Source: Microbacterium candidum
GTDB taxonomy: Bacteria; Actinomycetota; Actinomycetes; Actinomycetales; Microbacteriaceae
Assembly: GCF_030315975.1 (NCBI RefSeq)
Contig: NZ_JASXSZ010000001.1
Coordinates: forward strand, 868,001 to 932,000
Reading direction: 5' to 3'
Length of the DNA stretch: 64,000 nt
Below, one piece after another: positions 1 to 8,432 of the stretch. The notes beneath the pieces are model-generated. The model was not told the DNA's origin, did not search any database, and saw only the letters and a list, made by a program, of their open reading frames with translations. The first letter of the stretch is position 1; every line of letters starts with the position of its first letter. The translations under genes and the position numbers were made by a program.

Positions 1-72
1 GACGTCGACGGTGGCGCCGGCGGGCCGGAAGTTCCAGGTGCCGGGAATCGGGATGCGGGTGCTGTCGGTCAT
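1..72 (-). CDS. N-terminal fragment of an unidentified protein, possibly YceI-like
   Basis: Only the first 24 codons are inside the window. The ATG at 72 follows a good Shine-Dalgarno (GAGAGGA) about five bases upstream on the minus strand. The peptide begins MTDSTRIPIPGTWNF. The IPGTW stretch resembles the start of YceI-family lipid-binding proteins, but the fragment is too short to assign. The start is well supported, the identity is not. Confidence 0.4.
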   Translation of the reverse strand, partial: MTDSTRIPIPGTWNFRPAGATVDV

Positions 73-214
73 GCGGGTCCTCTCACGTGATCCGCCCATC
101 CTCTCAGGCGGGTCTGACACACTGGAGAACGTGTTCACCGTTTCTGCGCAGCCCATCGGGCAGAGGGAGGGCGTCGGCGGCATCTTCGCCGGCATGAGAT
201 GACCCTGCTCCGCA

Positions 215-237
215 GCGCACCACCTTCCGTGGTGCGC
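215..237. other. Perfect 9-bp hairpin in the leader of the FBP gene
   Basis: GCGCACCAC and GTGGTGCGC pair perfectly around a 5-nt loop, about 65 bases before the FBP-domain gene start. No T-tract follows, so it is not a standard terminator. It may be a leader structure; a regulatory role is inference only. Confidence 0.4.
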
Positions 238-303
238 AGCGGCCGCATGCATCCATCTCGCTTCGCCCCGCGTCGGGGCACACGCAGAAACAGGTCATCC
301 ACC

Positions 304-792
304 ATGCACGCCCTCACCGAGAAGCAGCTCCGCTCCTCCTTCGTCAACGCCTCGCAGCGCGAGCGGACGGTCATGTCCCTTCCCGCCCTCGACGGCCTCG
401 AATGGGATTCGCTCGACTACCTGGGCTGGCGCGACGCCAAGCTCGCCGGAGTCGGGTACGTCGTCGTCGAGCTCGACGGGCGGCCCGTCGGCATCCAGCT
501 CCGCCGCGCCGAGTCCAAGCCGAACTCGCGCGCGCAGTGCTCGTGGTGCGAGGACGTCACCCTCCCGAACGACGTCGTCTTCTACAGCGCGAAGCGCGCG
601 GGGAAGTCCGGCCGCAACGGCAACACCGTCGGCACCCTCGTGTGCGAGGCGTTCGAGTGTCAGGTGAACGCGCGGCGCACGCCGCCGCCCGCCTACCTCG
701 GCTACGACGTCGAGGCCGCGCGGCGGCGCCGCATCGAGGCGATGCGCGTCAACGTCGCGAACTTCGTGCGCGACATCCGCGACAGCGACTGA
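304..792 (+). CDS. FBP-domain (FusB-like, EF-G-binding type) zinc-finger protein
   Basis: A 162-aa protein beginning MHALTEKQ. Its C-terminal half has four cysteines in a treble-clef arrangement: C79 and C82 in CSWC, then C114 and C119. This is the pattern of the FBP C-terminal zinc finger found in FusB-family proteins, which bind elongation factor G on the ribosome and in staphylococci give fusidic acid resistance. Actinobacterial members are usually single-copy and of unknown role, so EF-G binding is expected from the family and not shown here. The ATG at 304 follows an AACAGGTC stretch; an in-frame extension to 199 runs through the leader hairpin and is unlikely. The gene stands alone, with its terminator-side neighbour in convergent orientation. 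Confidence 0.8.
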   Translation: MHALTEKQLRSSFVNASQRERTVMSLPALDGLEWDSLDYLGWRDAKLAGVGYVVVELDGRPVGIQLRRAESKPNSRAQCSWCEDVTLPNDVVFYSAKRAGKSGRNGNTVGTLVCEAFECQVNARRTPPPAYLGYDVEAARRRRIEAMRVNVANFVRDIRDSD

Positions 793-838
793 CCCGTACG
801 CCCCACTCCGCCGGTCGTTGAACGAGCGCCGGGCGATG

Positions 839-1588
839 TCAGCGGATGGCGGCGGGCTTGACCTTCACCGGACCGAGCCACAGCACGGTCAGCACCGCGG
901 TGATGGACCCCGCCGCCATGATCGAGGCGAGCACGACGAGCTGGAAGCGTCCGGCGTCCAGCGGGGAGATGCCGCCGAAGATCGCACCGACGAACGCGCC
1001 CGGGAGCACCACAAGCCCCGTCGTCTTGGTCTGGTCGATCGTCGGGACGAGGGCTTCGCGCACGGCGCGCCGCGCCTGTTCCAGCGTGGACTGGCGCGGC
1101 ACGGCGCCGAGCGCGAGCCATCCCTCGACCTCGTCCCACCGGTCGACGACGCCGGAGACGAAGTGGCGCCCCGTGAGCGTCGCGATCGACATGGAGTTGC
1201 CGATGATGATCGCGCCGATGGCGAGCGCGTAGCGCGGCGTCAGCTCGAGCGCGCCGGTCGCGAAGACGATCGTGCAGGCGGTGAGGATGCCGGCGGCCAT
1301 CGAGGATGCCGTCATCCCGGCGGTCCGCCACGTCCAGCCGATGCGGCGCGCGGCGACGGTCGACGCGACGGAGAACATCACGACGAGCGCGAGGGCGATC
1401 CACAGCGCGCTCGTGATGATCCCGGTGAGGATGACGCTCAGGATCGCGAGCTGGATGGCACCGCGCAGGATGGCGGTGGCCGGTGACCACGCGGCCCGCA
1501 CACGGAAGGCGAGCAGCACGCCGACCGTCACGGCGGCGAGCACCACGACCCCGACCACCGAGGGGAAGAGGGCCGGGAGGTTCGGCAT
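839..1588 (-). CDS. FetB/UPF0014 family membrane permease
   Basis: A 249-aa integral membrane protein with about seven hydrophobic segments. It matches the UPF0014 (YbbM/FetB) family, whose E. coli member is the permease of the FetAB ABC exporter that counters iron overload. The middle of the protein carries a family-typical stretch: IIIGNSMSIATLTG, then a cytoplasmic loop with EGWLALGA and REALVPTIDQTKTTGLVVLPG. No ATPase partner is adjacent, so the ATP-binding subunit must be elsewhere or absent. The ATG at 1588 is one base after the TGA of the upstream glycosyltransferase gene, implying translational coupling. A longer in-frame start at 1714 would lie inside that gene and is rejected. Substrate is not predictable from sequence. 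Confidence 0.85.
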   Translation of the reverse strand: MPNLPALFPSVVGVVVLAAVTVGVLLAFRVRAAWSPATAILRGAIQLAILSVILTGIITSALWIALALVVMFSVASTVAARRIGWTWRTAGMTASSMAAGILTACTIVFATGALELTPRYALAIGAIIIGNSMSIATLTGRHFVSGVVDRWDEVEGWLALGAVPRQSTLEQARRAVREALVPTIDQTKTTGLVVLPGAFVGAIFGGISPLDAGRFQLVVLASIMAAGSITAVLTVLWLGPVKVKPAAIR

Positions 1589-1589
1589 G

Positions 1590-4274
1590 TCAGCGCACAG
1601 GCGGAAGGTCGACGGGGTCGGCGGAGGGGACGGCATCCGCAGCACCGGACGCACCGGCCGCGCCACCGGACTCGGCCTGCCGGTCGGCACTCGGCTGAGC
1701 CACGGCGACCGCACCGGCCGCGCCGCGCCCGCCGGCCGCGACCGTGCCGGCGATGACGGCGTCGAGCTCGCGGGTCACCTCCCGCACGTAGGACGGGATG
1801 TCGAGGTGGCTGGCGTCGACCTTCCCGTCGAGGAACGCGAGCATGCCGTCGCGGAGCGCCTCGTCGCTCTGGGCGACGGCGTGGATCGTGTCGTTCGGGA
1901 GCGCATCGCGCACCGACGCGAACGAGGTCGACACGATCGGCAGGTCGCACAGCGCCGCTTCCAGCAGCACCATCGGCTGGCCTTCGTAGCGGCTGGACAG
2001 CACGAAGCAGTCCGCGGCGGCCATGAGCGCGAACGGGTTGCTCTGCGGGCCGGCGAGGAACGCGGCATCCGTCAGCCCGAGCTCGGCGGCGAGGGTCTCG
2101 AGGTCTCCGTGGAGGGGGCCGCCGCCGACGATCAGCAGCCGCGCCTCGGGGTGCTGAGCGTGCACCCGGGCGAACGCGCGCAGCAGCCGCGCCTGGTTCT
2201 TCTCCGGCGACAGACGGCCGACGGTGATGAACCACTTCTCGGCGCGCTCGCGGGAGGCGAGGGATGCGGCCCACACGGGCGGCTCGATGACCGCGCCCGC
2301 GTCCTCATCGGCATCGCCGTGCGCGTCGGCCCACAGGTCCTCGATCGCGACCGCCTTGCCGGCGGTCACCCGCGCGACGTTCGGCAGGTTGCGGACCGTG
2401 ACGAACCGGTCCGCCGGGGCGTACGCCTCGAGCTCGGCGCGGTTGAGCTCCGTGAGCAGCGGTGACACCGACACGAGCTGATCGTACGAGCGGTAGAGCG
2501 AGAAGACGAGCCCGAGGCTGCGCAGGAACGGCTGCTTCCCGTCCACGGTGCGCTTGCGGTCGGCAGCCATCTCGTTGTGCAGCCAGACGGCGCGCGGCAT
2601 GTCGGGCGAGCGCAGCAGCAGGTTCGACCAGAACGGGCTGTAGCCGCTGAAGTCGGCGAGCCAGTCGAACTCGGCGTCGCCGAGGATGCGCACCCACTCG
2701 TCGTTCCACAGGTCGGAGTGCCGCGTGTCCGAGTGCGGCTCGGGCGCGGTGCCGCGCCAGTCGTCGGCCTTGCGGCGCAGCTGGGAGAGCTTCGATCCGT
2801 TCATCCCGCCGATGCGGAACACCTGGCGGACGGCGGGGTGGACGTGCTTCTGGTTCTCGCGCAGCGTGCGCTTACGCACGCGCGGCATCAGCGCGGTGAC
2901 GTCGTAGACGTCGTGGTCGATGGCGTTCAGGAGGTTCAGGACCGACGTCGTGATGCCGTTCGACTTCATGCCGCCGAGGAAGAAGAGGAGGCGCTTGCGG
3001 CCGTCGGTGCGCGCCGGGCGGACGCGGTATCCGTCCGTGCGTCCGCGGAAGACGACGTCGATGACGCGGGATGCCGCATCCCCGTCGTCGTAGGGAGTGA
3101 AGCGGGCCTTCCACTCGGCGTACCGGGGGGTGGGCTCCTCGGTGCCGTCGAGGAGCGCGCGCAGGTGCGCGCCGGCATCCGTCGCGTCGGGGATGACGGG
3201 ACCGGGCAGCTCGTCGTCGGAGAAGTAGGTGCCGCGGTTGTCGTGATAATCGTCGGCGTCCGGGGTCAGGAAGACGATCGGCCGCCCCGTGGCGAGGTAG
3301 TCGAAGAAGATCGACGAGTAGTCGGTGACGAGACCGGCCGCGGCCCCCAGCAGCGCATTCGTCGGGATCGTGTTGGGCACGAGGAGGCGCTTGAGCTCCG
3401 GCCGCTGCGCGGCGAGGCGGTGCACGACCTGGTGGGTCTTGAGGAACACGCGGATGCCGTCGCCCAGCGCCGCCTGCAGGGCCGTCGTCTGCTCCGCCAG
3501 GGCGTCGAGGTCGTCGGTCGGGTCCTGGAACGAGGCGCCCTTCCAGGTCGGGGCGTAGAGCACGATCGGCAGGTCGCCGGGCTCGAGCCCGTGATCGCGC
3601 AGCGCGTCGCGGGTGCGCAGCTCCTCGGACGCCGAGAGGAACTGCCGGTCGATCCGCGGGTACCCCTCGGTGACGATGCGCCCTGTGTACACGTTGTGCA
3701 GGCGATACGCGTCCTCGTACATGCCCTCGGCCATGAACGGGTTCGCGGCGAGGAGGTAGTCGGCGGAGAGGAAGTTGCGCAGCGTGTTGCCCGCCTCCCA
3801 CGCGCCGTCCGGCATGTCGAAGCCCATGTGCTTCAGCGGAGTGCCGTGCCACGTGTTGAGGTAGATCTGCCCCTCCCGCTTGCCGAACTGCGGCGGGAAG
3901 GTCGCGTTGTTGACGAGATAGCGGCTGGTCGAGACGGCCTTCCAGTAGGCACCCGACCCGCGCTTGACCATCTTCACGCGCGGATGCCGGCTGAACTCGG
4001 CGTCGAACGCCGCCTCGGCCGCGTCGTCGTCGAGCGCCCAGATGTGCGTGAAACGGCGGAAGTCGGGGTCGTGCAGGAGCTTCCGGAAGATCGCCTCGGG
4101 GTTGCACAGCATCCCGTTGCCCGCGAACGACTCGTAGAGCACCGTGTCCGGCCGCACCGGGCGGGAGCGGTAGAACGCGTTGCGGTCGGCGGCGCCGGCG
4201 CGGCGCAGGCGACGGGCGTAGCGCGCCACGCGACGCGTCGCGGCCTTCGTGAGTCGGGCGGGGGAGGCGGGCAT
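1590..4274 (-). CDS. Fused CDP-glycerol:glycerophosphotransferase and GT4 glycosyltransferase (teichoic acid type)
   Basis: An 894-aa two-domain enzyme. Residues about 35-430 form a glyphos-transferase domain, with NTWHGTP (catalytic-type His near 143), the family-typical KTHQ and the DYSSIFFDY signature. Such domains polymerise poly(glycerol- or ribitol-phosphate) from CDP-polyol. Residues about 450-850 form a GT-B glycosyltransferase of the GT4 class, with GRLSPEKN and the nucleotide-sugar E-x7-E motif in EGQPMVLLE. One protein may therefore both extend and glycosylate a cell-surface teichoic-like polymer at the inner membrane face. The C-terminus ends in a low-complexity Ala/Gly/Pro tail. 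The ATG at 4274 sits immediately after GGGAGG; a GTG at 4292 is an alternative six codons longer. It is followed by the FetB-like permease. Confidence 0.85.
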   Translation of the reverse strand: MPASPARLTKAATRRVARYARRLRRAGAADRNAFYRSRPVRPDTVLYESFAGNGMLCNPEAIFRKLLHDPDFRRFTHIWALDDDAAEAAFDAEFSRHPRVKMVKRGSGAYWKAVSTSRYLVNNATFPPQFGKREGQIYLNTWHGTPLKHMGFDMPDGAWEAGNTLRNFLSADYLLAANPFMAEGMYEDAYRLHNVYTGRIVTEGYPRIDRQFLSASEELRTRDALRDHGLEPGDLPIVLYAPTWKGASFQDPTDDLDALAEQTTALQAALGDGIRVFLKTHQVVHRLAAQRPELKRLLVPNTIPTNALLGAAAGLVTDYSSIFFDYLATGRPIVFLTPDADDYHDNRGTYFSDDELPGPVIPDATDAGAHLRALLDGTEEPTPRYAEWKARFTPYDDGDAASRVIDVVFRGRTDGYRVRPARTDGRKRLLFFLGGMKSNGITTSVLNLLNAIDHDVYDVTALMPRVRKRTLRENQKHVHPAVRQVFRIGGMNGSKLSQLRRKADDWRGTAPEPHSDTRHSDLWNDEWVRILGDAEFDWLADFSGYSPFWSNLLLRSPDMPRAVWLHNEMAADRKRTVDGKQPFLRSLGLVFSLYRSYDQLVSVSPLLTELNRAELEAYAPADRFVTVRNLPNVARVTAGKAVAIEDLWADAHGDADEDAGAVIEPPVWAASLASRERAEKWFITVGRLSPEKNQARLLRAFARVHAQHPEARLLIVGGGPLHGDLETLAAELGLTDAAFLAGPQSNPFALMAAADCFVLSSRYEGQPMVLLEAALCDLPIVSTSFASVRDALPNDTIHAVAQSDEALRDGMLAFLDGKVDASHLDIPSYVREVTRELDAVIAGTVAAGGRGAAGAVAVAQPSADRQAESGGAAGASGAADAVPSADPVDLPPVR

Positions 4275-4400
4275 CCTCCCAGTCTTCCGCACCCACCTTG
4301 GAAAAAGGCGGGCGGGCACTGTCGGGAGCGGACCTGTGATGCTGTCGTGATCGGCGCGGCGATCACGCATGTGGGGCCGGGAGTCGGGCACGCTGGGCGG

Positions 4401-5072
4401 ATGCCGCCCGCACAACGCGTCGCCTTCCGCATCCGCCCCGTCGTGTTCGCGGTCGCCGCGTTCGTCGTCGTCCTGGCGGCGGGTCTCCTCATCGTCGCGA
4501 ACCCCGCCTGGTCGGCCGCGGAGCTGAAGATCGTCGTGGCCGTCAACGCGGCGTGGACGCCGTTCCTCGACGCCGTGGCGAAGACGATCAATGTCGTGTT
4601 CGGGCCGCAGGGCGCGGTGTTCGTCGCGATCGGCGTCGCCGCGATCGTCTGGATCTCGACGCGATCGTGGCGGGTGACGGTGCGGCTCGTGTTCGCCGCG
4701 GGTCTCGCGTGGGCGATCGCCGACATCGTCAAGCCCATCGTCGGGAGGCTGCGCCCCGACCCGTCCGCGATGACGCACCTCATCATCCCGGACCCGCTGA
4801 CCTACAGCTATCCGAGCGGCCACACCGCCTTCGCGACCGCGCTCGGTGCCGGTATCGCGATCGTCGTCGTGACGGGGCGGATGCGGGCGCTCGCCGTGGT
4901 GCTCGCGGTCGCGCTGGCGGTCGTCACGGCGTGGTCGCGCGTGTACCTCGGCGTGCACTACCCGACGGACACCCTCGCGGCGATGGTGCTGGTGCCGTTC
5001 CTCGTGATCGGACTGGATGCCGTCGGCCGCTGGGCGATCGCGCGCTTCGCTCCGACGCACGCCGCGGACTGA
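4401..5072 (+). CDS. PAP2-superfamily membrane phosphatase
   Basis: A 223-aa protein with about six transmembrane segments and the complete three-part PAP2 signature: K111-x6-R118-P119, PSGH at 138-141, and S179-R180-x5-H186-x3-D190. Family members dephosphorylate lipid phosphates such as undecaprenyl pyrophosphate or phosphatidic acid on the outer face of the membrane. Recycling of a cell-wall carrier lipid would fit its position beside the teichoic-type polymerase and a GT-C glycosyltransferase, but this is inference. It is divergent from the fused transferase gene. The start could also be an in-frame GTG at 4347; ATG 4401 leaves a compact N-terminus just before the first membrane helix. 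Confidence 0.85.
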   Translation: MPPAQRVAFRIRPVVFAVAAFVVVLAAGLLIVANPAWSAAELKIVVAVNAAWTPFLDAVAKTINVVFGPQGAVFVAIGVAAIVWISTRSWRVTVRLVFAAGLAWAIADIVKPIVGRLRPDPSAMTHLIIPDPLTYSYPSGHTAFATALGAGIAIVVVTGRMRALAVVLAVALAVVTAWSRVYLGVHYPTDTLAAMVLVPFLVIGLDAVGRWAIARFAPTHAAD

Positions 5073-5124
5073 GGAGTCGGCCTCGCCGCGCGGCCCATTC
5101 AGGCCGCGTTAAGGCGACTGTGGT

Positions 5125-6696
5125 GTGATCGAGCGCGTGCCCCAGCCCGGAACTGAGCAGTCGCGCCTGCGTGTGAGCGCTGTTCTCGCGCCCGTGCTGG
5201 TGGGTCTCGCGGCCTTCACGGTGTCCGCGGTCGGCTCGTGGATCCCGAACCTGTGGGGCGATGAGGCGGCCTCGCTGCTCTCCGCACAGCGGTCGCTGCC
5301 GAGCCTGTGGACGATGATCAACCACGTCGACGCCGTCCACGCGGGCTACTACGTGCTCCTGCACGGCTGGATCTCGGTGTTCGGCGACTCGCCGTTCTCG
5401 ATCCGGTTCCCGAGCGCGCTCGCGGTCGGCGCCGCGGCCGCCGGGATCGTCGTGCTCGTCCGCTTCTTCTCGCGCACGTGGTTCGCCGTCCTCGCCGGGC
5501 TCGCGTGCGCCGTGCTGCCGCGCATGACGTATGCGGGCGAGGAGGCCAGGTCGTACGCGATGACGGCGACGATCGCGGTGTGGCTGACCGTCATCCTCGT
5601 CGCGGCGATGCGTCGCGATCGGCACGGTGACCGCCTGTGGATCGCGTACGGCGTTCTGCTCGCGCTCGGCACCCAGCTCTTCCTGTACCTCGCTCTCATC
5701 CCCGCCGCGCACGCGATGGCGATGGCGATGCTGCGCCCTGCGCGCGCCTTCTGGCGCGTGTGGCTCAAGACGTCCCTCATCGCCGGAGCCTTCGCCCTGC
5801 CGTTCGTCGTGCTCGCGGCATCCGAGCATTCGCAGATCTCGTTCCTCGCCGATCGCAACGACTCGACCCTCCCGGTGGTGCTGCCGAACGCGTTCTTCGC
5901 CGAGGGGCTCGTCATGTACGTCGGCTGGGGTCTGTCGCTCGTGACGATCGTCGCGTTCGTCGTGCGTCGCATCCGGCGCACCGCGTGGACCCCGATCGAC
6001 CGCCTCACCGCGATCGTGCTGCCATGGGCGTTCGCCCCGTTCATCCTGCTCGAAGCACTCAACGCGCTGATCCCGGCGTTCACGTCGAGGTATCTCACGA
6101 TGTGCGCTCCCGCCGTGGCGGTCGTGATCGTGCTCGGGGTGCGCGAGATCGTGCTGCTCGTGCAGCGGGCGACGACGAGGATGCGGTGGCCCGCCGCCCT
6201 CGCGGCCGGCGCTGCGACAGTCCTCCTCGTCGCTCTCGTCGTGCCGGCGTGGGCGGACCAGCGCACTCCGTACGCGAAGAACAACAGCGACTGGTCGCAG
6301 ATCAGCGACACGATCGGAGCGAGCGCGCATCCGGGCGACGCCATCATCTTCGACGAGACCGTGCGACCGTCGCGCAAGACGCGTCTCGCGATGCACGCCT
6401 ACCCGGCGGGCTTCGCGAACGTCACCGACGTCGGCCTTTCGAAGCCGTACTACGAGGTCGCGAACTGGGCGGATGCCACCCTCCCGATCGCGAAGGTGAT
6501 CTCCAGCGGCCGGCTCGACGGGTTCACCCGCGTGTGGGTCGTGGAGTACGCGACCGGCGGCACCGTCGACACCTATGGCCTCGCTGCCCTCGAGGCGGCC
6601 GGCTTCCGGCGCACCGAATCGGTGCGCGAGCACTCGAGCGTCATCTACCTGTACGAGCGGGCGGCCGGCGGGTCCGAGGCCACTCCCGCGCCCTGA
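5125..6696 (+). CDS. GT39-like membrane glycosyltransferase
   Basis: A 523-aa polytopic membrane protein with a GT-C fold. The first extracytoplasmic loop carries WGDEAASLLSAQRS, the acidic pair expected for a polyprenyl-phosphate-sugar-dependent enzyme. A second hallmark, the YAGEEARSYAM stretch near residue 135, resembles the YSQEARSYA signature of ArnT/PMT-like GT39 proteins. It probably transfers a sugar from a lipid carrier to a cell-envelope acceptor; donor and acceptor cannot be told from sequence. About ten to twelve hydrophobic helices precede a soluble C-terminal domain of about 150 residues. The GTG at 5125 follows TTAAGGCG nine bases upstream. It is 52 bases downstream of the PAP2 gene and may be co-transcribed. 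Confidence 0.75.
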   Translation: MIERVPQPGTEQSRLRVSAVLAPVLVGLAAFTVSAVGSWIPNLWGDEAASLLSAQRSLPSLWTMINHVDAVHAGYYVLLHGWISVFGDSPFSIRFPSALAVGAAAAGIVVLVRFFSRTWFAVLAGLACAVLPRMTYAGEEARSYAMTATIAVWLTVILVAAMRRDRHGDRLWIAYGVLLALGTQLFLYLALIPAAHAMAMAMLRPARAFWRVWLKTSLIAGAFALPFVVLAASEHSQISFLADRNDSTLPVVLPNAFFAEGLVMYVGWGLSLVTIVAFVVRRIRRTAWTPIDRLTAIVLPWAFAPFILLEALNALIPAFTSRYLTMCAPAVAVVIVLGVREIVLLVQRATTRMRWPAALAAGAATVLLVALVVPAWADQRTPYAKNNSDWSQISDTIGASAHPGDAIIFDETVRPSRKTRLAMHAYPAGFANVTDVGLSKPYYEVANWADATLPIAKVISSGRLDGFTRVWVVEYATGGTVDTYGLAALEAAGFRRTESVREHSSVIYLYERAAGGSEATPAP

Positions 6697-6711
6697 GCGA
6701 CCGCATACGTG

Positions 6712-6930
6712 CCGGTCGTTGAGCGAGGAGCGCAGCGACGAGTCGAAACGCGCTGACGTCGCAGGTTCGCCTCACTGCGTTTCGTCTCGCTCGCTCGCTC
6801 AACGACCGGCGCGGTATGGGACGCTGCCGGTCGTTGAGCGAGGGAGGAACGACCGAGACCAAGCGCAGGTGGGTGCGTTGTGAGGTCGGCTCACTGCGTT
6901 TCGACTCGCTCCGCTCGCTCAACGACCGGA
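6712..6930. repeat. Cluster of GGTCGTTGAGCGAG-type intergenic repeats
   Basis: Alternating direct and inverted copies of a 35-45 bp unit that begins GGTCGTTGAGCGAG and ends GAAACGC, separated by short spacers. Facing copies can fold into long hairpins. It fills the space between the glycosyltransferase gene and the aminotransferase terminator. No coding signal was found in it. Confidence 0.9.
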
Positions 6931-6953
6931 GCGTTTCGGCTCGTGGAACGACG

Positions 6954-6990
6954 AAGGGGATGCCGCGGCACCTGGCCGCGGCATCCCCTT
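6954..6990 (-). terminator. Long GC-rich hairpin downstream of the aminotransferase gene
   Basis: Fifteen-base-pair perfect arms (AAGGGGATGCCGCGG and its complement) around a 7-nt loop, 13 bases beyond the stop codon of the minus-strand aminotransferase. There is no strong T-tract. Hairpins with the same GGATGCCGCGG core end several other genes in this window. Confidence 0.75.
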
Positions 6991-7002
6991 CTCTGCACGT
7001 CT

Positions 7003-8403
7003 CTAGAGGCGGGTCCACGCCTCGGTCAGGACGCCGCGGAGGATCTGGCCGATCTCCGCGAACTCCGCCGGCCCGATCGTGAGCGGCGGGGCAAGCTGGA
7101 TGACGGGGTCGCCGCGGTCGTCGGCGCGGCAGTACAGGCCCGCGTCGAACAGCGCCTTGGAGAGGAACCCGCGCAGCAGGCGCTCGGCCTCGTCGTCGTC
7201 GAAGGTCTCGCGGGTCGTCTTGTCCTTCACCATCTCGATGCCGAAGAAGTAGCCGTCGCCGCGGACGTCGCCGACGATCGGCAGGTCGCGGAGCTTCTCG
7301 AGCTCGGCGCGGAACAGCGGCGAGTTCTCCCGCACGTGGGCGTTCAGGCCCTCGTCCTCGAAGATGTCGAGGTTCGCGAGCGCGACGGCCGACGAGACAG
7401 GGTGTCCGCCGAACGTGTACCCGTGGTAGAACGCCGTGTCGCCGTGGCGGAAGGGCTCGTAGATCTTGTCCGAGACGATCGTGCCGCCGAGGGGCGAGTA
7501 GCCGCTCGTGACGCCCTTCGCGAACGTGATCATGTCGGGCTGGTAGCCGTACGTGTCGCACGCGAAGTAGTTGCCGATACGACCGAACGCGCAGATGACC
7601 TCGTCGCTGACGAGCAGCACGTCGTACTTGTCGCAGATCTCGCGCACGCGCTGGAAGTAGCCGGGGGGAGGCGGGAAGCATCCACCCGAGTTCTGAACCG
7701 GCTCGAGGAAGACCGCGGCCACCGTGTCGGGGCCTTCGAACTGGATCATCTCCTCGATGCGGTCCGCCGCCCAGACGCCGAACGCCTCGAGGTCGTCGGC
7801 CGGCGCGCCCATCTCCGCAGCGCGGTAGAAGTTCGTGTTCGGGACACGGAAGCCACCGGGGGTGACCGGCTCGAACATGCCCTTGATGCCCGGGAGACCC
7901 GTGATCGCCAGGGCGCCCTGCGTGGTGCCGTGGTAGGCGATGGCGCGCGAGATCACCTTGTGCTTCGTGGGGCGGCCCTGCAGCTTCCAGTAGTACTTCG
8001 CGAGCTTGAACGCCGTCTCGACGGCTTCGCCGCCGCCGGTGGAGAAGAATACGCGGTTGAGGTCGCCGGGGGCGAGGTCGGCCAGGCGGTCGGCCAGCTC
8101 GATGGCGGCGGGGTGGGCGTACGACCAGATCGGGAAGAAGGCCAGCTCCTCGGCCTGCTTCGCGGCGACCTCGGCGAGGCGCTTGCGGCCGTGCCCGGCG
8201 TTGACGACGAACAGGCCGGCGAGGCCGTCGATGTACTGCTTGCCGGTCGAGTCCCAGATGTGGTGGCCCTCACCGCGGACGATGATGGGCACCCCGTCGC
8301 GCTCCATCGCGGACTGGCGCGAGAAGTGCATCCACAGGTGGTCGCGGGCCATGGCCTGCAGTTCGGACTCGGTATGGGTGGCTCGTTCGGATGTGAGCGA
8401 CAT
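7003..8403 (-). CDS. Class III (omega) aminotransferase, PLP-dependent
   Basis: A 466-aa fold-type I PLP enzyme of aminotransferase class III. The cofactor lysine is K296 in FAKGVTSGYSPLGG, preceded by the PLP-contacting D267 in VSDEV. The STGGGEAVETA segment near 121-131 provides the phosphate-binding site. The family transfers omega-amino groups (GABA, beta-alanine, taurine, diamines) to pyruvate or 2-oxoglutarate; the exact donor cannot be read from sequence. The ATG at 8403 has a perfect GGAGG five bases upstream, which decides against the longer start at 8427. It stands alone as a transcription unit, with the coaBC end 29 bases upstream. A second, different class III enzyme is encoded at about 29-30.4 kb. 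Confidence 0.85.
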   Translation of the reverse strand: MSLTSERATHTESELQAMARDHLWMHFSRQSAMERDGVPIIVRGEGHHIWDSTGKQYIDGLAGLFVVNAGHGRKRLAEVAAKQAEELAFFPIWSYAHPAAIELADRLADLAPGDLNRVFFSTGGGEAVETAFKLAKYYWKLQGRPTKHKVISRAIAYHGTTQGALAITGLPGIKGMFEPVTPGGFRVPNTNFYRAAEMGAPADDLEAFGVWAADRIEEMIQFEGPDTVAAVFLEPVQNSGGCFPPPPGYFQRVREICDKYDVLLVSDEVICAFGRIGNYFACDTYGYQPDMITFAKGVTSGYSPLGGTIVSDKIYEPFRHGDTAFYHGYTFGGHPVSSAVALANLDIFEDEGLNAHVRENSPLFRAELEKLRDLPIVGDVRGDGYFFGIEMVKDKTTRETFDDDEAERLLRGFLSKALFDAGLYCRADDRGDPVIQLAPPLTIGPAEFAEIGQILRGVLTEAWTRL

Positions 8404-8432
8404 GAAGACCTCCGTAAGGCTCATCACCGACG

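Noticed and set aside
4275..5060. N-terminal extension of the teichoic transferase to 1156 residues
   Set aside because: The extension is Arg/His-rich, antisense to the PAP2 phosphatase gene with its intact motifs.
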